NCBI GenBank assembly: GCA_963576565.1 | Contig: OY755047.1 | Span: 10,386,931 to 10,450,930, forward strand | Source of the DNA: Aspidapion aeneum | Lineage: Eukaryota > Arthropoda > Insecta > Coleoptera > Brentidae | Direction: 5' to 3' | DNA length: 64,000 nucleotides | Translations under genes and position numbers: made by a program | The notes under the pieces: generated by a model | Told to the model about the DNA's origin: nothing | Seen by the model: the letters and a program-made list of their open reading frames with translations, nothing else | Database searches by the model: none | Shown: positions 43,601-54,309 of the stretch, one piece after another | Position numbering within the stretch: the first letter of the stretch is position 1 | Layout: each line of letters opens with the position of its first letter

Positions 43601-44090
43601 AAATGTAAAATTCTCAAATAATGTAGTGACGTAGCGGATTGTTCCAAACCCACCAAAACTGACGTATGCGCAGTTGCGAAAATCCTGTCTACCCGAAAAA
43701 GGAACTTTAAGAATTAAAGGGGGTCCCAGCGGCGTAGCGTGCCTGAAGGGGCGGGAGGTCGACAGATAAAAAAGGCGCCCATCAAATATCTTGCGTCCAA
43801 AAAAAAAAAGGGGCATCAGTCATCATGTCTTTATTATCAAATCTTGCGGTTCCAAAAAAAAAAAACAGTGTCATGTCTTTAGTTTCCTAGTGACAGCTTT
43901 GGCGCCCTCTCAATTTGCCGTTGCCGGCCCTGCTACTTGCTACTGCTTAGGGCACCCATGGGGCGCCAGTACATTGGGGCGGGGGGAGGGGGGCGACAAA
44001 CCCCCCCGCGTCCCCCCTCGCTACACCACTGGGAGGTCCTGGCTTTAAGCATCGCATGTGAGACTGCATGAGTATGCCCCGTATTTATGT
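43600..44090 (+). repeat. Third copy of the long terminal arm (interrupted)
   Basis: TAGTGACGTAGCGGATTGTT, TGACGTATGCGCAGT and GGAACTTTAAGAATTAAA match the arm at 33,950-34,060. After the MITE, GGTCCTGGCTTTAAGC and GAGTATGCCCCG match the inverted arm at 36,560-36,615. No satellite accompanies this copy. Confidence 0.75.
43727..44031. mobile_element. hAT MITE with CAGYGGYGTAGCG ends
   Basis: The left end is CAGCGGCGTAGCG and the right end on the minus strand CAGTGGTGTAGCGAGG. The flanks GGGGGTCC (43,719-43,726) and GGAGGTCC (44,032-44,039) form an 8-bp duplication with one mismatch. The uninterrupted paralogue at about 34,060 reads TTAAATGGTGGTCTCGGCTT. GC-rich inside, no transposase. Confidence 0.85.
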
Positions 44091-44099
44091 TCTTAGGTA

Positions 44100-44925
44100 T
44101 CTGAGGTCATCAAAATTTATTACAAACTATAATTTTCTGAATATAACTTTTGCCAAACTAATTTGTTTACAAATTGACAGCCAAATCAGGACTTTCGCGG
44201 AATATTTTACAAATCAAGACAGCCTTCTAAAAATCGGGATGAATGGTCACGGTAACCTACATTATTATTAGGGTAATATGTACTTTAGCATTTCTAATGA
44301 GTTTCTTTTCTTATTAGCATGGCAGTTACTTGTGTTTTAAATAGAAATCGTTTTTAGCATTTTTTAAATTTTATGATACATTATACAACATAGGCATATA
44401 AACCGATCAGTAAATTAAATTTTTAATTAAACAAAAAAGAGAAAAATATTTCTTTTTAGGCTGTTTTTCAGGCGTGGATTGTAGGACCAATAATACCTAC
44501 GCAGGTGGTCTTAAAACTGGTTGTTTTTTTTGTTTATTTTGGCAATTTTCTTAAATGAACAACGCGCCTACTCTAATCGATGTGTGTTTGTCTGTTGATT
44601 TTCTGTGGCGCCTAAAGTCCTTTTAACACGTCTTCGTAAAGGTTTTCAAAAGAAGAATTATCTTTAATTTATTTTAGAGACTTATTAGGGGTAAAATACT
44701 GTTTAGCAGTAATAATTCTAGTAGTATTTTGACATTAGCGTATGGACACATTAAAAAAAATCCATCATGTCAAGTGACCATTCTTAAGTTACGTAAATGG
44801 GGGGAGGGGCGGATTTTAGCCTTTCATTAAATTCAATGATTTTTTTATGTATTTCTTCTTAAAAGTTCGTTACGGAGAAAGGTGGAGGGGTCAAAAATCT
44901 TCAATTTTTGTGTTACAACACAGAA
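44100..44925. other. Stretch without a recognised gene
   Basis: Contains GTTACGTAAATGGGGGGAGG (44,793), a motif typical of decayed insect repeats, but no pair was found. Confidence 0.4.
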
Positions 44926-44928
44926 ACG

Positions 44929-45728
44929 GCTGCCTTAGATCTAATTATAGATATACAAATAAGAATTGATAACAACCAAAAAGCTTGCCTTGTGTCTTTA
45001 GATTAACAAGAAGCATTTGATATTGTCAATCACAATATTTTTAAAATTTAAATTTTAAAAATGATATAACACGGAAATAAGGGCCACAATTTACAGCTGG
45101 CTTAAGAGCTATTTGGAAGATCGACAACAATTTGTAAAAATTATTAAAAATAAAGTTCAATTAAAAAAATGACTTGTGGTGTACCTCAAGTTTCAGTGCT
45201 TGCATTAATTTTATTTTTAATATATATCAATTCAATAGAAAAACTAAAATTAAATGGAAATATTAGATTATTTGTAGATGATATACCTACAAATAAAAAA
45301 TATTTTAATGAAATAAAAATTAATATTTCAAATGATTTAAAAATCTTGCAAAATTGGCTTCAAAAAAATAAATTAACCATTAATTTAAAAAAAAAATCAT
45401 TTTATATGTTTATTGATAAAACCAAAATTTCAAATTAACAAAAAAAATACTTTGAAAACAATACCATACTATATAAAAATTCAATAAAATTTAAAGGCTT
45501 TCACATAGATGAAAATTTAACGGGGAAAGAGCATATAAATAACATGATATTAAATTTATCTTGTGTAGTGGGTGTACTATATAAGGCAAGATATTACATT
45601 CCATTAAAATATTTAAAAAATATTTATTAGGCATTATTTCACTCCAAGATTCAATATCTAATTTCAATTTGGGAATCTGCAAATAACTCAATATTAAAGC
45701 CATTAAAAAAGTTACAAAATAAAATTTA
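44929..45728 (+). pseudogene. LINE reverse transcriptase remnant (CR1/Jockey-like)
   Basis: Successive frames encode AALDLIIDIQIRIDNN, CLVSLD, a stop and QEAFDIVNHNIF (RT motif A region). Then come TCGVPQVSVLALILFLIYIN (motif B, normally GVPQGSVLGP), IRLFVDD (motif C, normally F/YADD) and LQNWLQKNKLTINLKKKSFY. Later, KFKGFHIDENLTGKEHINNM and KIQYLISIWESANNS continue to 45,725. Several stops and shifts break it, and the G/A replacements in motifs B and C would also be damaging. No endonuclease is visible upstream. The YIN and WL.NKLTIN signatures point to the Jockey/CR1 superfamily; the exact clade is open. Confidence 0.8.
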
Positions 45729-46553
45729 ACATTTCGCCTCCATGTTGGCTGCCATCTTGAATATCTTAACGCCTGTCAACATTTCGAGGGTAGAAATGGG
45801 GGGAATTGACCATTTGACAAAAAGTTATATAAAATGCTCCTAGAAAGTGGATTTTCCGAAATATTGCCTTAACTATTTATACGTAAACCAACTTTTTCTC
45901 CCTATTTTTGACCAATAAACCCCCCTAACCATAAACCGAACACGCGTCACCACTATTATAATACCCTCAGTCGTATTAAATTATTACCCCACAGCCCAGT
46001 GGCTTATTTTACATTATAATTGTTGCAAAATTTTGTCGTTAATTAACTGACCCATTGCTCTCTCCATCTTTGTTTAGTTCTAATGTGATAAAAAGAGAAA
46101 AACAAATTAAAACCATCCAGTTGACAAAGTTAATAATAACCAAAAAGGGTTCGAATAAACAACTATGCTAATGTAAACCTATAGGGCCGTATACAGGAAT
46201 GTGCAACATTATAATGGATTATTATACACTAGTGTGTCAATAATGGACAGTATTAGCTTAAAATCGTTTTATTTTCTAAATATTTCTTTATTAAAAAGTA
46301 TTATGCAAAATATAAAATTTTTGTGTAACATTAGGGACTTTTTGCATGTCCCATTTTTCTCTTATCTTCTATTTGAGGCATGCGCAGTTACCTGGCTGGA
46401 ACCTTATTCTTTACTAAATGATAGTGTTTGACCTTATTTGTGTTCCAATAACGCAGGCTGCTAGTTATTTAGAGATAGTGTTGCCGCGCATATAACGTTA
46501 TGTCAAAATGTAATGTTAATTTAAAATAATTTGATACCAGACAAATTATTTCA
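45729..46553. other. Stretch without a recognised gene
   Basis: No domain signature. It ends exactly where the RTE-like copy begins. Confidence 0.45.
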
Positions 46554-47771
46554 GACTAGTACGCTAAGCAGAATATACGGTAAAATAATAAGAAATAAAG
46601 TGGAGAGCGAATATAAAGACATGGAGGCAGAAGAACAAGCTGGTTTCAGGGCGGGTAGATCGAGTTCAGATCATCTCTTTTGTATAACCCAAGTTATTGA
46701 AAAGAAAATGGCATACGGACAAGAGCTGCATCTGCTTTACGTCGATTTGCAGAAGGCATATGATAGTATACCACTAAATCTACTTTGGAAAGCGTTGGAA
46801 AACACAAACATAAGCGTACAACTAATTAAGGCCATCAAAGAGTTATACCGCAATAGTAAGGCAAAAGTTAAAATAAAAGCAAAACTAACCAAAGGCTTTC
46901 AAGTAAATAAAGGTCTTAAACAAGGTTGCTGTATCTCGCCTATGATCTTCAAGAGATACTTGGAACAAGTACTTAAAGTATGGAAGAGAAAATGCCAAAA
47001 CAAGTAGTGGCTCAGGATTATGACGACCTTGAATATATGACACGAAAACTAATAGAAGAGTACAATAAGTGGGGACTAGAGGTTAATCTTAATAAGACAG
47101 AGTATATGTGTATCGGTGGAATGAAACAGGATCTAATCCTAAATACCGGGCAGCGAATTCAGTCCTGTGATGGGTATAAATACTTAGGTCTAAAAATTTA
47201 CAGCTGACAGAACACTAGACAAAGCTATAAAAGATCGAAACGTACAAGGAAGAAAAGCAATAACTTTATTAAATGGAATAATTTGGGACCAAAGTATATC
47301 AAAACATAACAAAAAGCTTATATATAACACCATTGTAAAAAGTATTATCACATACGGCTCAGAAGTATGGCCAATCAAGGATAGAACAGAAAAAATGCTT
47401 TCCGCTACGGAGATGGACTATTGGAGAAGAGCAGCAGAGAAATCAAAAAGAGAAAGAGTTACCAATCAAAGAATAAGAGAAATTATGACAGTGGGTGAAC
47501 GTACTCTAGTGGATGATATAAGAACAAAACAACTGGTGTGGTACGGACATGTACAAAGAATGGATGAGGGAAGACTACCTAAACAAATATTACAATGGAA
47601 ACCAACTGATCGAAGAAAACGAGGAAGGCCGAGGAGAAGGTGGAGAGAAGGAATAGATAATGAAATAAGAATAAGAGGCCTAGATGATGAATTATGGGCA
47701 AACAGAAACGAGTGGAGATTGGGTTTTGGAAGACGTAGAACGTTGTGAAACCGATAAATATATATATATAC
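46554..47771 (+). pseudogene. RTE-like LINE (family 1), palm deleted
   Basis: From TSTLSRIYGKIIRNKVE (46,554) the frame continues EEQAGFRAGRSSSDHLFCI, LLYVDLQKAYDSIPLNLLW (motif A with catalytic Asp) and GLKQGCCISP (motif B). After KVWKRKCQN it jumps to VVAQDYDDLEYMTRKLIEEY. The segment that should hold the FADD box (motif C) is missing, an internal deletion near 47,000. After a one-base shift near 47,200 the C-terminal part follows: KHNKKLIYNTIVKSIITYGS, TKQLVWYGHVQRMDEGRLPK and KRGRPRRRWREGIDNEIRIR to a stop at 47,748. The 3' end AACCGATAAATATATA matches the copy at 36,629. It is 5'-truncated, and loss of motif C alone would abolish polymerase activity. Confidence 0.9.
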
Positions 47772-47772
47772 A

Positions 47773-47957
47773 CAGTCGAACCTCTATAACTCGAACCTGA
47801 AGGGACAACCAAAACAGTTCGAGTTATGGAGAGTTCGAGTTATAGAAACTCGAGTTACATAGGTTAAAATACATGTAAAAAATGCAGGGACCGCTTAAAA
47901 GGTTCGAGTTATAGAGGGGTTCGAGTTATAGAGGTTCGAGTTAGAGAGGTTCGACTG
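47773..47957. mobile_element. Pogo-type MITE (185 bp) in the LINE's TA tail
   Basis: It starts CAGTCGAACCTCTATAACTC and ends GTTAGAGAGGTTCGACTG, near-perfect inverted repeats, with GTTCGAGTTATAGAG repeated inside. CAGTCGAACC-type ends and TA target sites are typical of pogo/Tigger elements. It is followed by TA and preceded by CA, probably a mutated TA. No transposase. Confidence 0.8.
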
Positions 47958-47963
47958 TATATA

Positions 47964-48022
<59 letters not shown>
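47958..48022. repeat. (TA)n microsatellite
   Basis: Together with 47,755-47,771 this is the TA tail of the LINE, split and probably expanded around the pogo MITE. Confidence 0.85.
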
Positions 48023-48026
<4 letters not shown>

Positions 48027-49515
48027 CTTCCCTTACGACATGATTGTCTAGTTCTTTTTATTATCTGTGGTTAACAATGAGCCATTAATTGGGTAAACTT
48101 TTTTAGCGTAAATAATTACAAGCCGGCAGCACCGCGCGGGGCAAGATTTCAATTTCACCCGTTTTTCAGCGGTGTATGGGTGGCTGTTCTCGCGCGTGGG
48201 CGAGAGGAATGTTTGTTTTAGTTCACGTCGGCCATATTCATCGTGCTAAAACGTTCGTTGCTCTTCCTAGATGTTGCCGGTTCTATCCTCGGTGAAGACG
48301 TATGAGTTTGGTTTGATTTGGCGTAGGTCAGCCTTGCTGGTCGCGTGTCATTGTTTGTTATTTTTTCGTTTGTTTATAAAATGGAAATAAATACCGTCGA
48401 TTACATAATTAACTGTGAACATTTGAATATAATTATATTAACTTCAATTACAAATAAAATCTTTTGGTCCACATAGACCTAAAAATCCTATAAATTAACC
48501 AAAATTTTAGTGCAAGTAATAAAAAATTATAGAATGCTAAAAACTGGTTGTGAGGTTGTAAAAAACAAAATACTTTTTTTGCTTTATTTGTCTTATTATG
48601 AACAATCCACGAAGTGATCCTGCGTGGGTGGCAAATAGGAATGTGGGATATCAAGCACTTTAGTGAAAAATTAAAGACACAAAGTAAGTGCTACTTATTT
48701 AAATAACCACATAGAATTTTCTATGCTAGGTAAGACTGATATTAGGTGCCAAATAAATAGTGCCTATAGGCAAAACATTACCGAACATAATGAAAATGTG
48801 GCAAAACTTAATAGGTTAATAGAATGTTTAAAATTCTGTGGGATTTTTGAGGTTGCTCTACAGATCATGATTAGTATAAAACTGGTGCTAATTCGAGTAC
48901 TTTGCGCATGTAAAAAAGGGCGAATAGACTTTATCTATAAACAAATAAACTAAAAACTACAACAAATAGCTGCTTGTTTGTAAAATGCTAAAATAAAATT
49001 GTTTAGGTAAGTTTTATCTCCTTTTCCATGCAATAGAAATTTCTGCCCCCCCCTCCCCAATTTATAACCTCACCAGACACCACTGCCCATGAAGTTGAAC
49101 GTCAAAGCAATTCTACTGCAGCGCAGGCCGCCTTATTATTTCTTCAAGTGATTCATTTGAATATTGGAACAATTTTATTAAAATTTATTTGTTGTTTACT
49201 TTTTAATATTTTAAACGTTTTGTATTTTAAGGTTCTAAAGAGAGTTTTTTTATATAAACCTTTTATAAAGAATTCAATTAATTTTAATTTATTATTGAAC
49301 ATACAACTAAAACTTTAAAGCCACAATAGCGTCATATCTTTAAAACACTACGACATAAACGTAAACGTAAAGTTTTACGTGTGCTTTTTACGTTTTATGT
49401 GGCCTATTTGACTTTATAGGTTGGGTTTATATTAAACGTTATTCTAGGTGCACATACCACGTACTATAAAAACTTAAAATGTATGTGTTTAAAGTGGTAC
49501 TTTTAATTACTAGCT
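48023..49515. other. Stretch with a GC-richer block, no proven gene
   Basis: 48,120-48,350 is CpG-rich and leads into an ATG at 48,381 (MEINTVDYIINCEHLN…, about 30 codons). It could be a promoter plus first exon of a decayed transposon or gene, but no family is recognised. Around 49,045-49,092 the sequence up to CAGACACCACTG looks like a lone hAT-MITE end. Confidence 0.3.
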
Positions 49516-50272
49516 ACTACTACTATGCGGTTTTAGAATGTTTTTCTACGTTGTCCGACACCTATTATTCTTCACCTCCTTTGATCCTGACAATCATATT
49601 CTGTCAGGTTTTTTTGACTTATTGATCTTTGGATTGACTGTTGCCATTCTAGTTTATGACGTCCTCTTTTTCTGCGCCCTATTGGTTTTCATTCTAGGAC
49701 TTGCTTTGGTAATCTTTCGTCGTTTATCCGTTGTACATGGCCGTACCATATCAGTTGTCTTTTAGTAATATCATCCGTTATGCTTCCATCATTTCCCATT
49801 CTTTCTTTTATGATCTCATTTTTTATGTGATCTGTTCTGTAGATATTCTTATTGATCTTCTTATTGCATCCATTTCGACACTTTCCATTTTCGTTTTGTA
49901 TTTTTCTGTAACGCGACAAGTCTCTATTCCATACAACAGCGTGCTTTTAACCATTGTTTCATATATGTTAAATTTTCCATTCTTTTTTATCTCTCTGCTC
50001 CATAAAATACTGTTAAGACATCCAATAATCTTTTTTGCTTTTACTATTCTTTTTTCCAGTTCTTCACAATCTGTTCCTGTCTTATCAAATGTGACACCCA
50101 AGTATACATACTCGTTGCATGGAGATATTTTTTGTCCATTATCTAGTTCTCACTCACTCACTTGATTCGTTTCAAATACAAAAGTACCGTGTCTTGTCCA
50201 CGTTCACTGTTAACCCTCACTTTTGGTATTCTTCCGTTAGGTTTCATATACTGCATGTCTTCTTTATCAAAA
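49516..50272 (-). pseudogene. RTE-like LINE (family 2), 5'-truncated, with target duplication
   Basis: On the minus strand: GVTFDKTGTDCEELEKRIVK, KIIGCLNSILWSREIKKNGK, FNIYETMVKSTLLYGIETCR, then after a shift SITDDITKRQLIWYGHVQRI, ending with the family-2 3' sequence ACGTAGAAAAACATTC…CATAGTAGTAGTAG. The RT palm is missing. Flanked by TACTAGCT (49,508-49,515 and 50,273-50,280), a perfect 8-bp target duplication. Antisense frames over it are shadows. Confidence 0.85.
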
Positions 50273-50455
50273 TACTAGCTTGAGCAAAAAATAGATTCAT
50301 AACTGAAGTGACTTTGACTGTTTATCCAAGCGTTATTATGAATGCCCTAGGCCCTATATATACAGTGCCATAGCTTACGTGTGTGTGGCGAGCGAGGCGC
50401 TTGCGTAGAGGGGCCAAAACTTGCAAAAATATTAAATAAACTCATATTTTATGAA

Positions 50456-50579
50456 GGGTCTATCTCACCGACTTTTTTCTCGTTACTTAGCTTTAAGCGT
50501 TACTTAATCTAATCATATTATGACGTAATAAGGAACACTTAAGGCTAAGTAACGAAAAAAAAAGTCGGTGCGATGGGCT
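50456..50579. mobile_element. Hairpin MITE 'CACCGAC', copy 3
   Basis: GGGTCTATCTCACCGACTTT … AGTCGGTGCGATGGGCT with GTTACTTAGCTTTAAGCG facing CTTAAGGCTAAGTAACG. Long uninterrupted stem. Confidence 0.85.
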
Positions 50580-52019
50580 ATTAGTGCCCTATTTTTTACC
50601 TTCCTAGCCTGCACAGCAATGGCTAGAGAAGGTATTATTTTTGACGAAATTTTATTTTTTTCAGATAACTCCGAAAATGTGTTATTTGGGCGTGACGTCT
50701 GTATGTGTGTATGTCTGTCCGTAACCCGATGAACCGATTTTCATAAATTTTTTAGGTAAAATAGTGTTCGACAGCTGATTATATTTGGGTTAAAATCCTT
50801 AATGCTAATGACAGTTTTCTGAAAATTAAAAAAAAATAAAATTTGCCAACTTTTGAACGGAACGCTTTTGTTTTTGAAATATTTACAAAAAACTGTTATC
50901 AAGGCTGTTCATTCCTAATGGGTTAGGAAGTCATGGATCCATTTATCAGTGAAGGTAGTACAAAAAAAGTAGTGAATGTAGTGCAAAAAAGTAAGTAATT
51001 TTTATACACCAGTATAAAAAAACAATATGTAATTTTGTTATATTTCAATTAAGTAAATCTTTTCAAGGGATGAAAGTGATTTTATGGAATGCCGTGGGTG
51101 CCAGAAAAACTCGTTACGGTTCTGAGGTCTATACAGTTTATTCAGTCTAGAGGCAAAGAGGTTTCATTTAATGTATCGTAAGCTACAGTTTTGCAAAAGT
51201 TAATAGGGACTTATTGGAGTCGACAGATTTACAAAGAAAACTGACACCTAACCTCCCACAATTGATATACCAAAGTCAAATTTAAAAATAAAGTCGCTAA
51301 CTAACTATTTAATAAAAACAGACACTAATAAATCCGGTTCTTAAATACACAAAGGCCGAATTTTGAAGAAAGCAGCTGCTTTTTATATGTAAATCTGTCA
51401 CAAAACTGCCAAAAGTTCTCTGAATCATTATTAAACAAACCTTAACTGCTCCTGGCTTTGCAAATACTGTTCTGTAATTACATGGTGCACTTACATGTTA
51501 AACCGCTCTGAATTTGCGGGTTTTGTTACTTTTGTATTTTTACGATGTATGATTTATATAGGCTAATATAAAAAGTGTTAAGATTGTTGTACTTATTTAT
51601 CCGCAAAAGCACACTAAAAAAATATCTCTGGTAATTTTTTTTTCTTTTTAAAAATTGCCACTTAAAAATGCATGCAATTTTTTATAGGCATATAGCGAGA
51701 AATTTTCTAACTTGGATATTTATAAACTCTTGGAGGAGCAATATATTATTCTGCTATAAAACCGCGGCCGGACTTTTTTGTCATTAATGTTTTTCTCTAA
51801 AAAATAACAATTACAAGAAAAACGATGCAAAAAATGAGTAATAAAACATCACTAAAAGAAAATAATCATAGAATAGGCTTTATTCTTTGCATAGCATAGC
51901 ATCATTGGTTAAAAAAAGTGACAGGTCAGCTGCCAAATTTAAAAAAAAAACCGTCAAATAAGGCCAGTTACATAAAACTGCATGCCCTTGTTTGTGTAGT
52001 AATGATAAAGTAGAGCACA
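50580..52019. other. Stretch without a recognised gene
   Basis: 50,690-50,760 (GGGCGTGACGTCTGTATGTG, CTGTCCGTAACCCGATGAAC) has the look of a dispersed insect repeat, but only one copy is seen here. The rest is AT-rich. Confidence 0.45.
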
Positions 52020-52301
52020 TTTCTCATCTGGGAGCAAGGCAGTGCCCCGCCAAATTCGCGCAAACTCCTGTATCTTTTCTTGAAATATTTCAGCCCATAT
52101 TTGACCTATCGAAAACTCTACTTCGGAATGAGCTACGAAACTCAAACTTTGCACAGTCGTAGTCATAGAGTCAACAACCCGTCTAAGTTTCATGGATTTC
52201 CATAAAGTACTAAAGTAGTTACGAAATTTCGAAAAACGTCGAAATTTCAACTCACGCACTCACTCACTGATGCATAGATCATCAAAATTCTACTGTACTT
52301 A

Positions 52302-52562
52302 AGGCCGCTTGACATGGTGCATGACAATAAAATGTGCAGGCAAATGTATGAAATTTTGCCCAGGTGCATGCGCAGTACAAATCCAGCTGATTGTGGCAGG
52401 CAATCCATTTTTATCGGTTCGGTGCCATTTTTTTGCATGCAAACTGTACTTGCATGCAAACTGAGGAATTTTTACCTAGATTCTGGGGAATCAATGCATG
52501 GCCATGCACAATGTCAAACGAAAAGAAGATTTTTTGCAGGCAACAATTTGAGCGGAATTTAC
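52302..52562. mobile_element. Insertion with inverted GACAT.GTGCATG motifs in copy B
   Basis: Copy A reads ACTGTACTTCCAGACATGCT straight through; copy B has about 260 extra bases after ACTGTACTT. The insert contains TTGACATGGTGCATG near the left and its inverted version CATGCACAATGTCAA near 52,513, so it is probably a MITE. The exact ends and duplication are unclear. Confidence 0.5.
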
Positions 52563-52980
52563 AGACATGCTACAAAGCTGAAATTTGACAAACTGGGTTA
52601 ATTAAAAAACCAAAAAATTTTAATTCACTTCCCTCCCCTAGAAATGTAAAATTATGTAAAAGTATCATTGGAAACTTCCAGAAACGCTAGAGAGCTGGGC
52701 TTTGGAATACTGATAGGAACTATGATAAAACTATAGAAAAAAATTAGGAAACTCACAAATTTTGATTTACTTTCTTCCCCTATAAATGTAAAGTTATGTA
52801 AAAGTAACATTGGCCACTTCCAGAAACGCTGGAGAGCTGAGCTTTGCAAGACTGATAGGAACTATGATAAAACCATGGGAAAAATTTTAAATTAAACATT
52901 GCAAAAGTTTTGAACAATATTCCGCATATTTTGTTACTTTAAGACTTAAATATTATCCAAATCCTTTAAAAAATGAGTGA

Positions 52981-53419
52981 AATAATAACAAGAACATTTC
53001 ATGTAAAAAGAAGCCAAGTATGCGAAAATGGTATTCCGTAAAAAGAATTGAGATAAAAGTAAAGCCAAGTTCTCCAATACAAATTTCAAAATGAAGGGTT
53101 TTTCTAAACTTGGTTATTACGGCTGCAAATGACTCTTAGGCACAGTGTTAAATTGAACATAAAAAGTTTGGCTATAATAGCAAAGTTTAAAAAACATTTC
53201 CAAACTAGCAAGAAGCTTTCATTAGTATTGGAGACCTTGGCTTTACTTTTATCTCAATTCTTTTTATAAAATACCATTTTCGCGTCTATTTATTCCTTCA
53301 ACCCATCTTTGAATATAGGCCTCCCACAATTTCTTCCCGTCTTCCGTGTTTGTCGCCGTGTTCATACATCTAGTTTTCGTGTACTTGGCTTTTTTTAGAT
53401 TAAATGTTTTTGTTATGAT
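52981..53419. repeat. Long hairpin ending copy B
   Basis: Same hairpin as at 13,006 and 62,592 (CATTTCATGTAAAAAGAAGC … GTTTTTGTTATGAT). One arm is interrupted by the insertion at 53,286-53,382. Confidence 0.75.
53286..53382 (-). repeat. LINE 3'-end fragment with 9-bp duplication
   Basis: TTTTCGCGT (53,277-53,285) and TTTTCGTGT (53,374-53,382) flank about 88 inserted bases (CCATCTTTGAATATAGGCCT…). The same sequence is at 25,897-26,000. The uninterrupted hairpin in copy A reads TTTCGCGTACTTGGC. It fits a very short LINE- or SINE-type retroposition event. Confidence 0.65.
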
Positions 53420-53438
53420 TTAAATTTTAATTATCATG

Positions 53439-53538
53439 AAGTGATGCACCCAGGGGATAAAATCATATAAAAACTAATTTTTTTAGGCCTGCTTATGTTG
53501 CCCAACCTCTCAAAAAGTATAGTTTGGGTGCGCCACTG
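53439..53538. mobile_element. 100-bp hAT-like MITE
   Basis: The left end AAGTGATGCACCCAGG and the right end on the minus strand CAGTGGCGCACCCAAA are inverted repeats. The flanks TTATCATG and TTTTCATT match at 6 of 8 positions. The smallest member of the GCACCC group in this window. Confidence 0.6.
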
Positions 53539-53851
53539 TTTTCATTGTTCTCTTGAAAAAAAAAGAAATAAATAAAAAACAAATATAACTTTCTATTTTA
53601 TAACTGCCTTAAAAAAGTTTTCGCCGAAAAGCAATAAGTTTTATCGGTCTTGTTCGTTGCACTGCGTGGGAAGACGAATGGCACACCAAATAAATCATCA
53701 AGGGGCCCAACAAAACCGGCAAAACTAAGAAGAGTTTCCAAAATGGCGCCCGGCTTAAAAGTTTCTCTCTTTTAAGTTTCTTTAGGGCTATTCAGTTACG
53801 AATTGTAAACGACAGACTTATGTATGTTTTTCTTTAATTGGAAAAAAATGG
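53539..53851. other. Stretch without a recognised gene
   Basis: Nothing recognised. Confidence 0.45.
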
Positions 53852-54265
53852 ACTACACGGTAAAAAATTTTGTCTACAATAAAAACACTTTTTTTTCTTG
53901 AATAAATTGTTTTACCTTCAAACAATTTGTTTTGAATTAAAATATTTCTCTTTAGTTCAACGCAGCGTTTAATCTTGAAATGACATTTTATTTTTTTTCT
54001 TCAATTGTTTTGTTTCAGTATACTCCATTTTGTAACAAAGCAAATTGTCTTCATATAAGTAATATTTTGCTTCTAGAGAAAACGGTGCCTTAGATTAATT
54101 CAATTCCAATTTATAATAAAACAATTTCTGTTTCACATTAAAATAAAAGGCAAGACATTTTTTATTCTAAATCAAGAAAATATTCTCTTGGTGAATAGGA
54201 AAGCGCAAAATATTTTACTTCAAAGCAATTTGCTTTGATGTAAGACAATTTTTTTACCGTGCAGT
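53852..54265. mobile_element. MITE with CACGGTAAAAAA ends
   Basis: The left end ACTACACGGTAAAAAATTTT and the right end on the minus strand ACTGCACGGTAAAAAAATTG are inverted repeats, continuing with GTCT.AC. AT-rich interior with repeated CAATTTGTTTT-type words. No clear target duplication. Confidence 0.7.
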
Positions 54266-54309
54266 GCGTATTACCTTTTGGAATAAAAATAAATAGAAGT
54301 ACATGGAGA

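Larger units (their letters stand above)
52020..53419. mobile_element. Satellite/hairpin composite element, copy B
   Basis: The left segment (CTACTTCGGAATGAGCTACG, ACTTTGCACAGTCGTAG, ACGTCGAAATTT) is followed by two to three 142-bp-type units (52,565-52,885) and the terminal hairpin (52,981-53,419). Two later insertions interrupt it: about 52,302-52,562 and 53,286-53,382. A 101-codon minus-strand frame in the left segment shares FRNYFST, TTVQSL and FVAHSEV with copy A, which hints at a former coding region. Confidence 0.7.

Noticed and set aside
47773..47957. GGTTCGAGTT motifs resembling a tRNA T-arm box
   Set aside because: They belong to the inverted ends of a pogo-type MITE; no cloverleaf can be formed. 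No tRNA gene was recognised anywhere in the window.
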